Assembly (NCBI RefSeq): GCF_902726645.1 | Contig: NZ_CACVAO010000001.1 | Location: 3,606,636-3,670,635 of the forward strand | Length of the DNA: 64,000 nucleotides | Direction: 5' to 3' | From: Halobacillus ihumii | Lineage (GTDB): Bacteria; Bacillota; Bacilli; Bacillales; Halobacillaceae | Shown: piece by piece, positions 9,232 through 18,413 of the stretch | Position numbering within the stretch: the first letter of the stretch is position 1 | Layout: each line of letters opens with the position of its first letter | The notes under the pieces: generated by a model | Seen by the model: the letters and a program-made list of their open reading frames with translations, nothing else | Databases searched by the model: none | Told to the model about the DNA's origin: nothing | Made by a program: the position numbers and the translations under genes

Positions 9232-9345
9232 TTACTTACATACTGCTGCCCCGATGATAATTAAAAGGATAAATAGAACAATGACCAGGACAAATTCATC
9301 ACCGCGGTGACGTCTTCCACAACCACAGCCTCCGTAGTACCCCAT
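9232..9345 (-). CDS. YjcZ-type small sporulation membrane peptide
   Basis: A 37-residue peptide starts MGYYGGCGCGRRHRGDEF and ends in a single hydrophobic helix (FVLVIVLFILLIIIGAA). The Gly/Tyr/Cys-rich head followed by FVLxVVLFILLIIxG is the hallmark of YjcZ family peptides in spore-forming bacilli, which localise to membranes during sporulation. A GGGGGG ribosome site lies 6-8 bases ahead of the ATG, and a hairpin terminator follows. Confidence 0.85.
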   Translation of the reverse strand: MGYYGGCGCGRRHRGDEFVLVIVLFILLIIIGAAVCK

Positions 9346-9447
9346 TAACATCCCCCCTTTTTATCCATACTTTTAATGTATGATTGCCCAGTTAGTCGGT
9401 AAAGGCGGATGTCCTGGATAGAAAAAAATTCTTCTAACAGGGAGAAT

Positions 9448-10566
9448 CTATAGGGAGATCTTCGTTTGCCGCTGTTGGAAATCTTCTTCGGGATAATATG
9501 TGTTTTTCACTAAAATGTTTGGCCCCAGGCATTTAACGGCAGGGCAATGACAGTTTAAACTGGCCGCCGTTTCGGTCCGGTTCCACGCCTCATAAGCTTC
9601 TGGCAAAGATGTATCCTGAATATTGCCAAGCCCAGGTTCATCGCCAAAGTCTGTGACAATAATATCTCCGGTGAAAATGTTCACATTCAAACGAGAGCGT
9701 CCATCCGGATCGTTTCTAACGGTAACGTTCTTCTCTTCGTAAAGGCGTTTCAGCAGCGCTAAATCTTCTTGGTTTGAACTGCATGGATAATAGGGTAATG
9801 TTCCAAATAACATCCATGTATTCTGGTCCCTGTGATCAAGCAAGCGGATAATCCCTTCCCGCATCTCTTCGAGCGTTAACGTTTCCAGACTCGAGGCAAA
9901 ATCAACGGGGTACATTGGATGAAGCTCATGGCGAGCACACCCCATTTCCAGCACGTGATCGTGGATTTTTTCTAAATAAGGAAACGTGCGCTTATTTAAC
10001 ATCGTTTCCGCAGACACCATCACGCCTTCTTTTGCAAGACGCTGCGAATTCTCCACCATTCGGTCAAAATATTTCTGACGATTGGCTTCAGAGGGTTTTC
10101 GTTCCATATTGGCAAAACCGGTATGAATAAATTCTTCAATCGTTCCCCAGTTATGGGAAATATGCAGAACATCAAGATAGGGAATGATCGGTATGTATCG
10201 GTCATAAGGCAATGTTAAATTGGAGTTGATTTGTGTTCGAACTCCCCGCTCGTGTGCATAGGCAAGGAGAGGCAATACATATTGCTCGACAGACTTCTTC
10301 GACATCATCGGTTCTCCACCGGTAATGCTCAAAGTTCTTAGATGGGGAATTTCATCTAATCGTTTCAGTATCAGATCAATTGGCAATGCGTCAGGATCCT
10401 TATGCTGCAACGTATACCCGACAGCACAATGTTCGCAGCGCATATTGCAAAGGTATGTAGTCGTAAATTCGATATTCGTAAGCGTCATCTCGCCATGTTC
10501 ATCGACATCCATATAAGCCTCCCATGGATCATAAGAAGGGGATAGCTTTTGTAACTTCTGGTTCAT
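9448..10566 (-). CDS. yfkAB: Radical SAM protein YfkAB
   Basis: A 372-residue protein with the radical SAM cluster motif CNMRCEHC (CxxxCxxC) near residue 37, a SAM-binding GGEPM segment, and the CxCxxxxC motif NCHCPAVKC near the C-terminus. This combination defines the YfkAB family of bacilli, whose reaction is unknown. The C-terminal cysteines probably hold a second iron-sulfur cluster. The gene stands alone, divergent from an SDR gene. The start ATG has AGAGAGG upstream. Confidence 0.9.
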   Translation of the reverse strand: MNQKLQKLSPSYDPWEAYMDVDEHGEMTLTNIEFTTTYLCNMRCEHCAVGYTLQHKDPDALPIDLILKRLDEIPHLRTLSITGGEPMMSKKSVEQYVLPLLAYAHERGVRTQINSNLTLPYDRYIPIIPYLDVLHISHNWGTIEEFIHTGFANMERKPSEANRQKYFDRMVENSQRLAKEGVMVSAETMLNKRTFPYLEKIHDHVLEMGCARHELHPMYPVDFASSLETLTLEEMREGIIRLLDHRDQNTWMLFGTLPYYPCSSNQEDLALLKRLYEEKNVTVRNDPDGRSRLNVNIFTGDIIVTDFGDEPGLGNIQDTSLPEAYEAWNRTETAASLNCHCPAVKCLGPNILVKNTYYPEEDFQQRQTKISL

Positions 10567-10712
10567 GAAAAACGACCTCTCTTGTAGAAGTATTTCTGAA
10601 AATCACTGTCTAGTTTATCATGATTATCCCCTCAATAGGTGGGATTTGTGAAAATCATTCGATAAGCAGGGAATCGTCAGCTTATCTTGAATCATAAGGA
10701 AATAGGAGGAAG

Positions 10713-11579
10713 ATGGCTTTGCAAACTACGATCATCATTACAGGAGCTTCAAGCGGATTTGGATTCCAGACAGCGTTAAAATGTGCCGAAAAAGGCATGC
10801 ATGTGATTGCCACCATGAGAAATATCAACAAAGCAAAGATGTATAAATCAACAGAAATTCCTGAACATGTACGAGAAAACATTGACGTGTGGCCGCTTGA
10901 TGTAACAAAGGATGACTCCATTGAACAATTTAAGCAGCAGCTCAGCCAACTAGAACGAGTCGACGTGCTCGTCAATAATGCCGGGTTTGCGCTCGGTGGC
11001 TTTCTGGAACAGGTTCCGCTTGAATCGTATCGGCGTCAGTTCGAGACGAATCTGTTTGGGGTGATTGCCGTGACCCAGGCTGTGCTGCCGATCATGCGTC
11101 AACAAGGAAGAGGAAAGATCCTCAATGTCAGCAGTATAAGTGGTCGTATCGGTTTTCCTGGTTTATCTCCATACGTTGCCTCTAAACATGCATTAGAAGG
11201 TTTGACCGAAAGCCTGCGTTTTGAGGTGAAGCCGTTAGGAATCGATGTGTCGCTGATCGAACCAGGTTCCTATGAAACGAATATATGGAACAGTGGCATG
11301 GAACTGCCGACAGCCGCCTATGATCCTGAATCACCTTATGCTTTTTATATAAAAGCGTTATGGAAGGCGTTAAACCGTGAAGCACATGACGACCCGGCAA
11401 AAGTAGCCGATCTATTGACGAAGCTCGCTAGTCCATCAACCGTGAATAAACTTCGCTACCCGATCGGTCCGGGTGTTCGCATGAATTTATTTTTGAAAAA
11501 AGTACTGCCATGGTCCTTGCTGGAACGCACCGTGCTGAAAAAATTACTAGGTAGAAACTGGAGAAACGAATATAGATAG
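10713..11579 (+). CDS. Short-chain dehydrogenase/reductase
   Basis: A 288-residue classical SDR. The NAD(P)-binding motif is TGASSGFG at residues 9-16, NNAG follows near residue 89, the catalytic Ser lies in NVSSISG and the YxxxK pair in YVASKHAL. A basic stretch after the cofactor motif (MRNINKAK) favours NADP. The substrate is unknown. AGGAGG lies at an ideal distance from the ATG. The esterase gene starts 12 bases after its stop, so the two are co-transcribed. Confidence 0.88.
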   Translation: MALQTTIIITGASSGFGFQTALKCAEKGMHVIATMRNINKAKMYKSTEIPEHVRENIDVWPLDVTKDDSIEQFKQQLSQLERVDVLVNNAGFALGGFLEQVPLESYRRQFETNLFGVIAVTQAVLPIMRQQGRGKILNVSSISGRIGFPGLSPYVASKHALEGLTESLRFEVKPLGIDVSLIEPGSYETNIWNSGMELPTAAYDPESPYAFYIKALWKALNREAHDDPAKVADLLTKLASPSTVNKLRYPIGPGVRMNLFLKKVLPWSLLERTVLKKLLGRNWRNEYR

Positions 11580-11591
11580 GAGAGATGTGTA

Positions 11592-12326
11592 ATGATGAAA
11601 GGCGCTGAACCTATTTTTATAGAAGGAAATGAAATTGGAATCCTGGTTAGTCATGGATTTACTGGAACGACTCACAGTATGCGACCTCTCGCTGATGCCT
11701 ACGCCAAAGCTGGTTATACCGTTGCTTGTCCAAGGCTGGAAGGACATGGAACGACACCTGAGGACATGGAGGATTCCAACCACGAGGATTGGATTCAATC
11801 TGTCGAGGCCGCATATCAATGGCTTAACGAGCGCTGTTCGAACATCTTTGTAGTCGGATTGTCTATGGGCGGAACCCTGACCTTATATTTGGCTGAGAAG
11901 TACAAGAAGATCAAAGGAATTGTGCCCATTAACGCGGCGATCGACATTCCATCTATGGAAGAGGTGATGGAATCAGCGGAAGGCCGGTTCGTGGATGCCA
12001 TTGGTTCCGATATAAAAAAGCCAGGTGTGGAGGAGCTGGCGTATGATAAAACTCCGGTCAATGCGATTCGATCACTCATGGCTTTAATGAAAAAAGTTCA
12101 TGAAGGGCTTGCTGAAATCCATTGTCCAGCCTTAATATTTGTCTCGGACGAAGATCATGTCGTGCCGCCGGACAATTCCGAAACGATTTTTGACATGATT
12201 TTCTCAGAACATAAAGAGCTTGTTCGAATGGAAAACAGTTATCATGTGGCCACGCTCGATAACGATCAAGATTTAATTATTGAGCGCAGCCTGGAATTTT
12301 TTCAAATGTATGAGAGGGCTATGTAA
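11592..12326 (+). CDS. Carboxylesterase (Est30-type alpha/beta hydrolase)
   Basis: A 244-residue alpha/beta hydrolase close to Geobacillus Est30 and B. subtilis YvaK. The oxyanion motif is SHGFTGT, the nucleophile elbow is GLSMGGT, the acid is in SDEDHVVPP, and the catalytic His is in NSYHVATLD. Such enzymes hydrolyse short and medium acyl esters in the cytoplasm. The ribosome site AGGAGAG overlaps the stop of the SDR gene, indicating coupled translation. Confidence 0.92.
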   Translation: MMKGAEPIFIEGNEIGILVSHGFTGTTHSMRPLADAYAKAGYTVACPRLEGHGTTPEDMEDSNHEDWIQSVEAAYQWLNERCSNIFVVGLSMGGTLTLYLAEKYKKIKGIVPINAAIDIPSMEEVMESAEGRFVDAIGSDIKKPGVEELAYDKTPVNAIRSLMALMKKVHEGLAEIHCPALIFVSDEDHVVPPDNSETIFDMIFSEHKELVRMENSYHVATLDNDQDLIIERSLEFFQMYERAM

Positions 12327-12558
12327 GGAACTAAGAGTGTAAGCGGTCTTGGGGAAAAGTCATAGGGAAATTTGGCATTCAAGGAATAATTTTTATTTAT
12401 ATTATCTTGAAATCAAGTCTCCATGAAAAGGGCCATTTAATGGAATAAGGAAAGGTGAGCTCAATTCAATCAAAATGAATCGGGCTCCCTATTACACCTT
12501 CGCTAATTAAATTTCTCTGGATAAAAAGGACTTGTCTGTAAAACGTCTATCACAGTAC

Positions 12559-14019
12559 TTAACTAAAAAAGGGACCATAATTACGTTTTTTATGTTGAAC
12601 AGAAATCCACCTAGTAGTCGTAAATTCCTCAAGCGCCCAGTCTCCGTTAAAACGACCAATCCCTGAATCCTTTTCACCGCCAAACGGCACGTGTGCCTCA
12701 TCATTGATCGATTGGTCATTTACATGAACCATACCAGTATGAATTCTTCTGGCGACATTTACACCGTTTTCTAAAGAGGCAGAATGAACCGCTCCACTTA
12801 ATCCATAGGGTGAATCGTTAGCAATTTTAATTGCCTCATCTACATCCTTAAACGCGATAATAGGGGCGACTGGGCCGAAAATTTCATTGCTGGCAATCGG
12901 CATATCGTTTGTCACTTCGGTGAGGATCGTCGGCTCAAGGATATTGCCTTCAGTTGTACCTCCCATAACTTTTTTCGCACCAAGTTCCACACTCAGATTA
13001 ATATCTTTAAGAATACCTTTCAACTGACCTTCGTTAATCACTGGTCCAACATTTGTTTTGGGATCTTCCGGGTCTCCTACTTGCAATTTATCAACTTTAT
13101 TTCTGAATGCCTCGACAAACTCATTATACCTTGACGCCGGAACCAAGATGCGGTTTGCGGCAATACAAACCTGTCCCTGGTGAAGAAACTTACCAAAGAC
13201 GGCCGATTCCACTGCATCCTCAATATTTGCGTCCTCCAACATGATGAAAACATTGTTCCCGCCAAGTTCCAATGCTGTTTTCTTTAATGATTTGCCTGCC
13301 AGTTCACCGATATGTCTGCCGACTTCTGTTGAACCGGTAAATGAAATGAAACGAGGAATCGGATGTGTGACCATATCATCGCCAATTTCAGAACCACGGC
13401 CAGCAACAACGTTCAGCAATCCTCCTGGCAAACCCGCCTCCTCAAAGAGACTGGCAATTAACAGCCCCCCGGTAACAGGGGTGTCTGTCGCCGGCTTAAC
13501 AACAACGCCATTACCAGTTGCAAGTGCTGCGGCGACTGACCGCATTGTCAGATGCAACGGAAAATTCCATGGGCTGATGACACCTACTACACCAAGTGGC
13601 TCACGATATACCCGATTTTCTTTTCCTTCCGTTTTCGAAGGTGTAATCACTCCGTTCATTCTCAAAGGGAAAGTTGATGCTTCTCTTATATCATTGTAAG
13701 CTGCTTGGAATTCAACCATTGCTTTTATCCTTGTACTGCCAGACTCATTTACTAACCATCTAATTATTTCTTCCTGATTTTCTGTCATCAGATTGGCTGC
13801 TTTCTCAAATATTTGTTGCTTAAATTGAGGTAACGTAGCAGCCCAATCCTTTTGTGCACTTTGAGAAGATTCGTAGGCATCATTTAAATCATCACTGTTC
13901 CCTGCCTGAATTTCCAAAATCAACTCTTCGTTATATGGGTTGATATCTTCTAATGTTCGATTGCTTCTACCTTTTCTCCATTCACCGGATATATATAAGT
14001 TACTGAAGTCCCTATCCAT
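12559..14019 (-). CDS. NAD(P)-dependent aldehyde dehydrogenase (YfmT-like)
   Basis: A 486-residue ALDH. The general base Glu is in KTALELGGNN, the catalytic Cys is in HQGQVCIAANR, and the cofactor loop is FTGSTEVGRHI. The overall pattern resembles YfmT-type aromatic aldehyde (vanillin/benzaldehyde) dehydrogenases. The ATG at 14019 is chosen for AAAGGAGAGG upstream. It is the last gene of a tight minus-strand run with two MDR oxidoreductases and ohrA, so it likely oxidises aldehydes formed during peroxide or quinone stress. The substrate is inferred. Confidence 0.88.
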   Translation of the reverse strand: MDRDFSNLYISGEWRKGRSNRTLEDINPYNEELILEIQAGNSDDLNDAYESSQSAQKDWAATLPQFKQQIFEKAANLMTENQEEIIRWLVNESGSTRIKAMVEFQAAYNDIREASTFPLRMNGVITPSKTEGKENRVYREPLGVVGVISPWNFPLHLTMRSVAAALATGNGVVVKPATDTPVTGGLLIASLFEEAGLPGGLLNVVAGRGSEIGDDMVTHPIPRFISFTGSTEVGRHIGELAGKSLKKTALELGGNNVFIMLEDANIEDAVESAVFGKFLHQGQVCIAANRILVPASRYNEFVEAFRNKVDKLQVGDPEDPKTNVGPVINEGQLKGILKDINLSVELGAKKVMGGTTEGNILEPTILTEVTNDMPIASNEIFGPVAPIIAFKDVDEAIKIANDSPYGLSGAVHSASLENGVNVARRIHTGMVHVNDQSINDEAHVPFGGEKDSGIGRFNGDWALEEFTTTRWISVQHKKRNYGPFFS

Positions 14020-14075
14020 GGTGTCCCTCTCCTTTATATAGTGGATCGCCATTACGGCTCACCTCTTTTCACGTG

Positions 14076-15005
14076 TTATTTCACGCTAAGAACAATTTTT
14101 CCTTTCGCATGATGCGTCTCACTTAACCGATGGGCTTCCTGAATATTTATAAGTTTCATGACGGTCCCAACATTCGGGTGGATTTCACCTTTTTCAATCA
14201 GTTCTCTTATTTTTTCCAGTTGCTCTCCATCTGGGTCTAAGAAGACATAGCCTGCTTTAACACTTTTCTCTTTTGCAAGTTCTTGATCTGGTTGGTCGGC
14301 AATTGAAACAAGATAGCCATTTTCTTTCAAAACATCGAAACTCTGTTTTTGGATGTCGCCGCCAAGCGTATCAAATACAATGTCCATATCAGCAAGAACG
14401 TGTGTGAAATCTTCGTTGCAGTAATCGATAACTCTGTCGGCCCCCAATGATTTAACAAATTCAACGTTTTTCGTACTGCATGTCGTCGCCACCCAGGCAC
14501 CGAACGATTTTGCTAGTTGAATGGCAAAACTTCCAACCCCTCCTGACCCAGCGTGAATTAACACTTTGTCACCTTGTTTGATGCCAGCAAAGTCAACTAG
14601 ACATTGCCACGATGTTAATCCAACAAGTGGAATCGATGCAGCTTCCTCGAATGAAAGGTTTTCTGGCTTTTTTGCAACGAGCTGTTCATCAACAGCAACA
14701 TATTCCGCATAGGTTCCATTGCGGGTTATATCTGGCCTGGTAAATACCTGGTCTCCAGTCCTAAATTTCGTCACATTCTTTCCTACTTCTTTTATTGTTC
14801 CTGCGGCATCCAAACCGAGAATAAATGGAAAGTCATATTGCAGCATCCCTTTTAGATACCCTTCACGTAATTTCCAATCAACGGGATTAACGGAGGTTGC
14901 TGCAACCTCGATCAAAACGTCATTGTCTTTCAAATTTGGTTCGTCTACTTCCATATATTTTAACTCATCGATGCCGCCGTAATTTTCGATAATAACTGCT
15001 TTCAA
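14076..15005 (-). CDS. Zinc-independent MDR oxidoreductase (quinone reductase-like)
   Basis: A 309-residue medium-chain reductase with an N-terminal GroES-like fold (LKYMEVDEPNLKDNDVLIEV) and a Rossmann motif GSGGVGSFAIQLAK. It lacks the catalytic zinc ligands of alcohol dehydrogenases and so resembles NADPH:quinone/enone reductases. Translation should begin at TTG 15005, since GAAGGAGGCG stands just upstream; the longer ATG start has no such site. It lies between a YfmJ-like gene and the ALDH, with gaps under 60 bases. Confidence 0.88.
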   Translation of the reverse strand: MKAVIIENYGGIDELKYMEVDEPNLKDNDVLIEVAATSVNPVDWKLREGYLKGMLQYDFPFILGLDAAGTIKEVGKNVTKFRTGDQVFTRPDITRNGTYAEYVAVDEQLVAKKPENLSFEEAASIPLVGLTSWQCLVDFAGIKQGDKVLIHAGSGGVGSFAIQLAKSFGAWVATTCSTKNVEFVKSLGADRVIDYCNEDFTHVLADMDIVFDTLGGDIQKQSFDVLKENGYLVSIADQPDQELAKEKSVKAGYVFLDPDGEQLEKIRELIEKGEIHPNVGTVMKLINIQEAHRLSETHHAKGKIVLSVK

Positions 15006-15034
15006 TTTGGCGCCTCCTTCATAATGCAAATTCT

Positions 15035-16069
15035 CTATTCCTGGTTAGTTATTTCGTCGTTGACTTTAACAAGTTGTTTGCCAAGGTTTTCACCTTTGAA
15101 TAAGCCAAGAAATGCCTGCGGAACGTTTTCAAATCCTTCCACAATGTTTTCCTCGTATTTTAAATTACCTTCAGATACCCATTTCGCAAGTGTTTGAATA
15201 CCCTCATCGAAACGGTCAGAATAATCACCGATAATAAATCCTTTGATTAAGGACCGGCTCTTGATCAGATTCGGCTGGATCCTTGGACCGATATCACCAT
15301 CTGTGCGGTTATAGGATGAAATAGCACCGCACAAGGGAATGCGTGCAAAGTCATTCAGCAAACTCATTACCGCATCCGAAATCTCTCCACCTACATTGTC
15401 AAAATAAACATCCACTCCGTTTGGGCATGCCTGTTTGAGAGAATCATTGATATTACCCGCGGTTTTGTAGTTGACGGCCTTGTCAAATCCAAGCTCCTTC
15501 TCCAGAAAAGCGGTTTTATTATCAGAACCGGCAATTCCCACAACACGCGCCCCCTTAATCTTTGCAATTTGGCCAACTATCATTCCAACAGCTCCAGCCG
15601 CTCCAGAAACAACAACTGTTTCACCCTCTTGTGGATTTCCGATATCCAGCAAACCGAAATATGCAGTCAATCCAGTCATACCAAGAACACTTAAATAAGA
15701 AGATAGTGGCGCTATTGTGTCATCGACTTTACGTACTCCGGATGCTTCGATAACATTGTAGTGTTGCCATCCAAGCATGCCAATCACCTTATCGCCTACA
15801 CTCAGTTGATCAGATCTAGATTGAACGACTTCCCCAATTATTCCGCCAGATATCATCTCATTTAATTTGTATGGTTCTGCATAAGATTTTGCATCACTCA
15901 TTCTCCCCCTCATATATGGATCAACTGATAGATATATGGTTCGAACAAGGACTTGTCCATTTTCTGGCGCTAAAACAGCAGTGTTCTTAAATTCAAAGTT
16001 TTCTTCAGTCGGCATCCCCTCTGGACGTTTTGACAATAAGATTTGTTGATTTTGTAAATTTTGTGTCAT
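15035..16069 (-). CDS. NADP-dependent oxidoreductase (YfmJ / prostaglandin-reductase-like MDR)
   Basis: A 344-residue MDR protein of the leukotriene B4 12-hydroxydehydrogenase/CurA group. It shows RTIYLSVDPYMRGRMS at the N-terminus and the cofactor motif GAAGAVGMIVGQIAK. B. subtilis YfmJ has this layout. Such enzymes reduce the double bond of alpha,beta-unsaturated carbonyls using NADPH. It begins 7 bases after the ohrA stop, indicating one operon. Confidence 0.88.
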   Translation of the reverse strand: MTQNLQNQQILLSKRPEGMPTEENFEFKNTAVLAPENGQVLVRTIYLSVDPYMRGRMSDAKSYAEPYKLNEMISGGIIGEVVQSRSDQLSVGDKVIGMLGWQHYNVIEASGVRKVDDTIAPLSSYLSVLGMTGLTAYFGLLDIGNPQEGETVVVSGAAGAVGMIVGQIAKIKGARVVGIAGSDNKTAFLEKELGFDKAVNYKTAGNINDSLKQACPNGVDVYFDNVGGEISDAVMSLLNDFARIPLCGAISSYNRTDGDIGPRIQPNLIKSRSLIKGFIIGDYSDRFDEGIQTLAKWVSEGNLKYEENIVEGFENVPQAFLGLFKGENLGKQLVKVNDEITNQE

Positions 16070-16076
16070 GTTATCA

Positions 16077-16502
16077 CTACTCCAATTCGTTTACACTTAA
16101 TTTGACCTCAATATTTCCCCGTGTTGCTTTTGAATAGGGGCAAATCTGGTGTGCTAATTCTACAAGTTCATCTGCTGTATTTTGATCAACCTCGGGAACG
16201 TGAACATCCAATTGAACAGCAAGAGCAAATCCACCATTTGTATCTTTACCAATGGAAACACTAGCCTTAACCTGTGTTTCACCTATTTTAATTCGTTTTT
16301 GTCTAGCTGCCATATTCAGTGCACTATCGAAACAAGCTGCATAACCCGCTGAGAATAATTGCTCTGGATTCGTACCTTCTCCTCCAGAACCACCTAGAGT
16401 TTTCGGCATGGTTAATGGCATATTAATATTGTTATCATCTGAAACGACGCGACCATTACGTCCGCCTTTTACTGAAGATGTAGTTGTATACAAAGCTTTC
16501 AT
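16077..16502 (-). CDS. ohrA: Organic hydroperoxide resistance protein (Ohr)
   Basis: A 141-residue OsmC/Ohr family peroxidase. The two redox cysteines are in GYAACFDSAL and HQICPYSKATRGN. The enzyme reduces organic hydroperoxides with thiol help. The ATG at 16502 is used, since the GTG three codons upstream lies within the ribosome site GAGGTGAT. The gene is divergent from ohrR and starts just after an OhrR-type operator. Confidence 0.95.
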   Translation of the reverse strand: MKALYTTTSSVKGGRNGRVVSDDNNINMPLTMPKTLGGSGGEGTNPEQLFSAGYAACFDSALNMAARQKRIKIGETQVKASVSIGKDTNGGFALAVQLDVHVPEVDQNTADELVELAHQICPYSKATRGNIEVKLSVNELE

Positions 16503-16527
16503 GATTATCACCTCAAATTAAATTTTA

Positions 16528-16553
16528 TGCAATTAAATTGTGCACAATTAATA
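16528..16553. promoter_or_regulatory. OhrR operator
   Basis: TGCAATTAAATTG is followed by TGCACAATTAAT. This gives two adjacent copies of the TACAATT/AATTGTA half-sites known from the B. subtilis ohrA operator. It lies between ohrA and ohrR. Confidence 0.75.
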
Positions 16554-16652
16554 TTATACACAAAATAAATTTTCGGTCAACATGATAAGATTGACAATAA
16601 GTAGAGTTCCATTTAATTTAAAAGAGAAGAATGAAAGGATGAGTTTTTACTG

Positions 16653-17099
16653 ATGAATAAAAATGAGGCAATGAAACTTAGCAATCAACTTTGTTTTTCA
16701 ATATATTCGCTTTCGCGAGAAATAAATAAAATGTACCGTCCATTACTTGGAGAGTTAAATTTAACCTATACTCAATATCTCGCTTTACTTGTTTTATGGG
16801 AAAAAGAAACATGTACGGTAAAAGAGATTGGAGAAGTACTTTATCTTGATTCTGGAACCTTAACCCCAGTACTCAAACGTATGGCTGAGAGAAACCTAGT
16901 CAATCGAAAGCGTGATTCTAAGGATGAGCGTAAAGTCTTAATCTCTTTAACAGAGGAAGGATGGGAATTGAGGAATCATGCAAAAGAAATCCCTTCAGAG
17001 CTTATTAATAAAAGTGGCCTCACACAAGAGGAGTTCACTAAAACTCTTTCGGATTTCACTACATTGTTAAAACAAATACAGCAAGAAAATTCGAAATAA
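16653..17099 (+). CDS. ohrR: MarR-family organic peroxide sensor OhrR
   Basis: A 148-residue MarR-type regulator. The peroxide-sensing cysteine is in NQLCFSIYSLSRE near residue 14, and the winged helix runs through LYLDSGTLTPVLKRM. This matches B. subtilis OhrR closely in length and key residues. A second Cys near residue 53 (ETCTVKE) is not part of the one-Cys mechanism. Oxidation of the sensing Cys should release the operator and open the divergent ohrA-MDR-MDR-ALDH operon. Confidence 0.93.
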   Translation: MNKNEAMKLSNQLCFSIYSLSREINKMYRPLLGELNLTYTQYLALLVLWEKETCTVKEIGEVLYLDSGTLTPVLKRMAERNLVNRKRDSKDERKVLISLTEEGWELRNHAKEIPSELINKSGLTQEEFTKTLSDFTTLLKQIQQENSK

Positions 17100-17290
17100 T
17101 AATCAAGTTTCGCGATTAAATGTATAGTGAGCGCTACCTATATACCAAAAGACCATCATTCCGACTGTTTGCACAATATAGTCCCGTACCCCAGCTGAAA
17201 AACCATATATAAGTGCCAAACAATGCTCCATTTGACAAGTTAAATTGTAACTATTAAGATTCCATTTTTTAATAAAACTCAACAATAGGG

Positions 17291-17799
17291 TGCCGCTCGA
17301 CAAGTTCTGTTATAAACGCTGCATAGTGTTTATAGCAGGAAATTAAAACAATTTCAACTTTGCAACGGAGAATGGGAATGACGGAACCATGTTTTTTGAA
17401 ACCATCTCGTTAATAAATCCTGCATGCGTTAAGGCTGACAGGCTTTGGGTTATGAAGCCGAAAGGCGACAGGAACCGAAAAATAACTGGGTGGATAGTGT
17501 TTGATAACATAACTCGAAAGATAGCTGACTTTCAACTGGTGTGCAACATGGGATAAGGCGTTGGTGAATCATTCAAAAGGATGGTAACAGTCGATGAACA
17601 CTTCAATAAAGAAGTCCGCATTACCATCCCTTACTGACTGGAACAGTATGAACTGGCAAACATTAATCGGTATGTAGAGAGATTACAACAACAAATACAC
17701 CATGCCGTACACATGGATAAATGTATGCTTGAACCGTATGTGCTGAAAGGCACAAGTGCGGTTCTTAGGGTGGATAGTAATATCCCTGACCTACCCGAC
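17291..17799 (+). mobile_element. Group II intron relic with intact domain V, reverse transcriptase deleted
   Basis: The left end GTGCCGCTCGACAAG starts a domain I-like region shared with 18427-18550. The 34-base segment 17731-17764 (GAACCG...CGGTTC with internal GAAA) fits domain V exactly in size and shape. A domain VI-like stem follows, ending CTACCCGAC. Between them lie only about 135 bases of a reverse transcriptase start, so the element is far smaller than a mobile intron. The 898-base gene-free stretch 17100-17998 otherwise holds only the repeat at 17800-17875. Confidence 0.75.
17594..17727 (+). pseudogene. Group II intron reverse transcriptase N-terminal remnant
   Basis: From ATG 17594 the frame reads MNTSIKKSALPSLTDWNSM, then NWQT, the typical LtrA-like start. 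A one-base shift follows, after which a second frame continues NRYVERLQQQIHHAVHMDK, also typical. The catalytic domain and maturase are absent, and the sequence passes straight into domain V. Confidence 0.7.
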
Positions 17800-17875
17800 A
17801 AAAGGGAGCGATAACTTCACCCCCTTACCTATCTGTATAATAAGTCTTGCGCCTTCTTTTGCTTAAAGGGCCATA
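17800..17875 (+). repeat. Cassette-border hairpin repeat, copy A
   Basis: AAAAGGGAGCG on the left and TTGCGCC...TTAAAGGGCCAT on the right match the other copies (B-D), with about 20 extra bases in the centre. It abuts the 3' end of the intron relic and precedes the DUF952 gene. Confidence 0.6.
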
Positions 17876-17998
17876 TTCTTGAGGAGGGAAGATCAATAGG
17901 TGAAAAGCTTGCTTGATGCTCAACTTGAGGGGAGAAATGTGCAGCCAATGGCATAGCATATAAAATTGATAATGTATTCTTAAAAAAGGAGAACCGAA

Positions 17999-18349
17999 AT
18001 GATACTACATATTATTGAAGGCGAAGAATGGATAAAGGCAAAAGAACAGGGGATTTATACACCTGCTAGTATTGTGACTGATGGGTTTATACATTGTTCG
18101 ACAACTGAACAAGTTATTGAAATAGCCAATTTTTTGTATAAAGGATACTTTGGACTAGTACTGTTGTGCATAGCTTCTAATAAGGTAAATTCCAAGATTG
18201 TTTATGAGGATTTATATGAAACAGGAAAATTATATCCGCATATCTACGGTTCTTTAAATGTAGATGCTGTGTTCAAAGTGGTAGAATTTGAAACGAACAG
18301 TGACGGAAGCTTTGATTTACCTTATGAAATAAACGAAATTGTAACTTAA
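17999..18349 (+). CDS. DUF952 family protein
   Basis: A 116-residue cytoplasmic protein with the DUF952 signatures DGFIHCSTTEQV near residue 25 and YPHIYGSLN near residue 80. The family is related to ADP-ribosyltransferase-like folds, but no activity is established. AAAAAGGAG lies eight bases ahead of the ATG. It is the first gene of the accessory array. Confidence 0.85.
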   Translation: MILHIIEGEEWIKAKEQGIYTPASIVTDGFIHCSTTEQVIEIANFLYKGYFGLVLLCIASNKVNSKIVYEDLYETGKLYPHIYGSLNVDAVFKVVEFETNSDGSFDLPYEINEIVT

Positions 18350-18413
18350 CTATCGGATGGTCTTCATTAAGTAACTTATGAGTCATTTATACATATATTT
18401 TCTACTTTTGTGG

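Noticed and set aside
12327..12558. Intergenic GGGCCAT at 12430 as a full border-repeat copy
   Set aside because: Only the AAAAGGGCCAT end is clear. The left arm and hairpin are not convincing, so it is mentioned only as a possible remnant.
17103..17303. 66-codon minus-strand frame upstream of the intron relic
   Set aside because: It has some hydrophobic stretches and could be a gene fragment cut by the intron, but there is no ribosome site and its start lies inside the intron sequence.
17291..17799. Classifying the intron relic as group IIC (attC-targeting) type
   Set aside because: The domain V form GAACCG...CGGTTC and the 3' end look more like the IIB/chloroplast-like types, so only the insertion position, not the class, suggests hairpin targeting.
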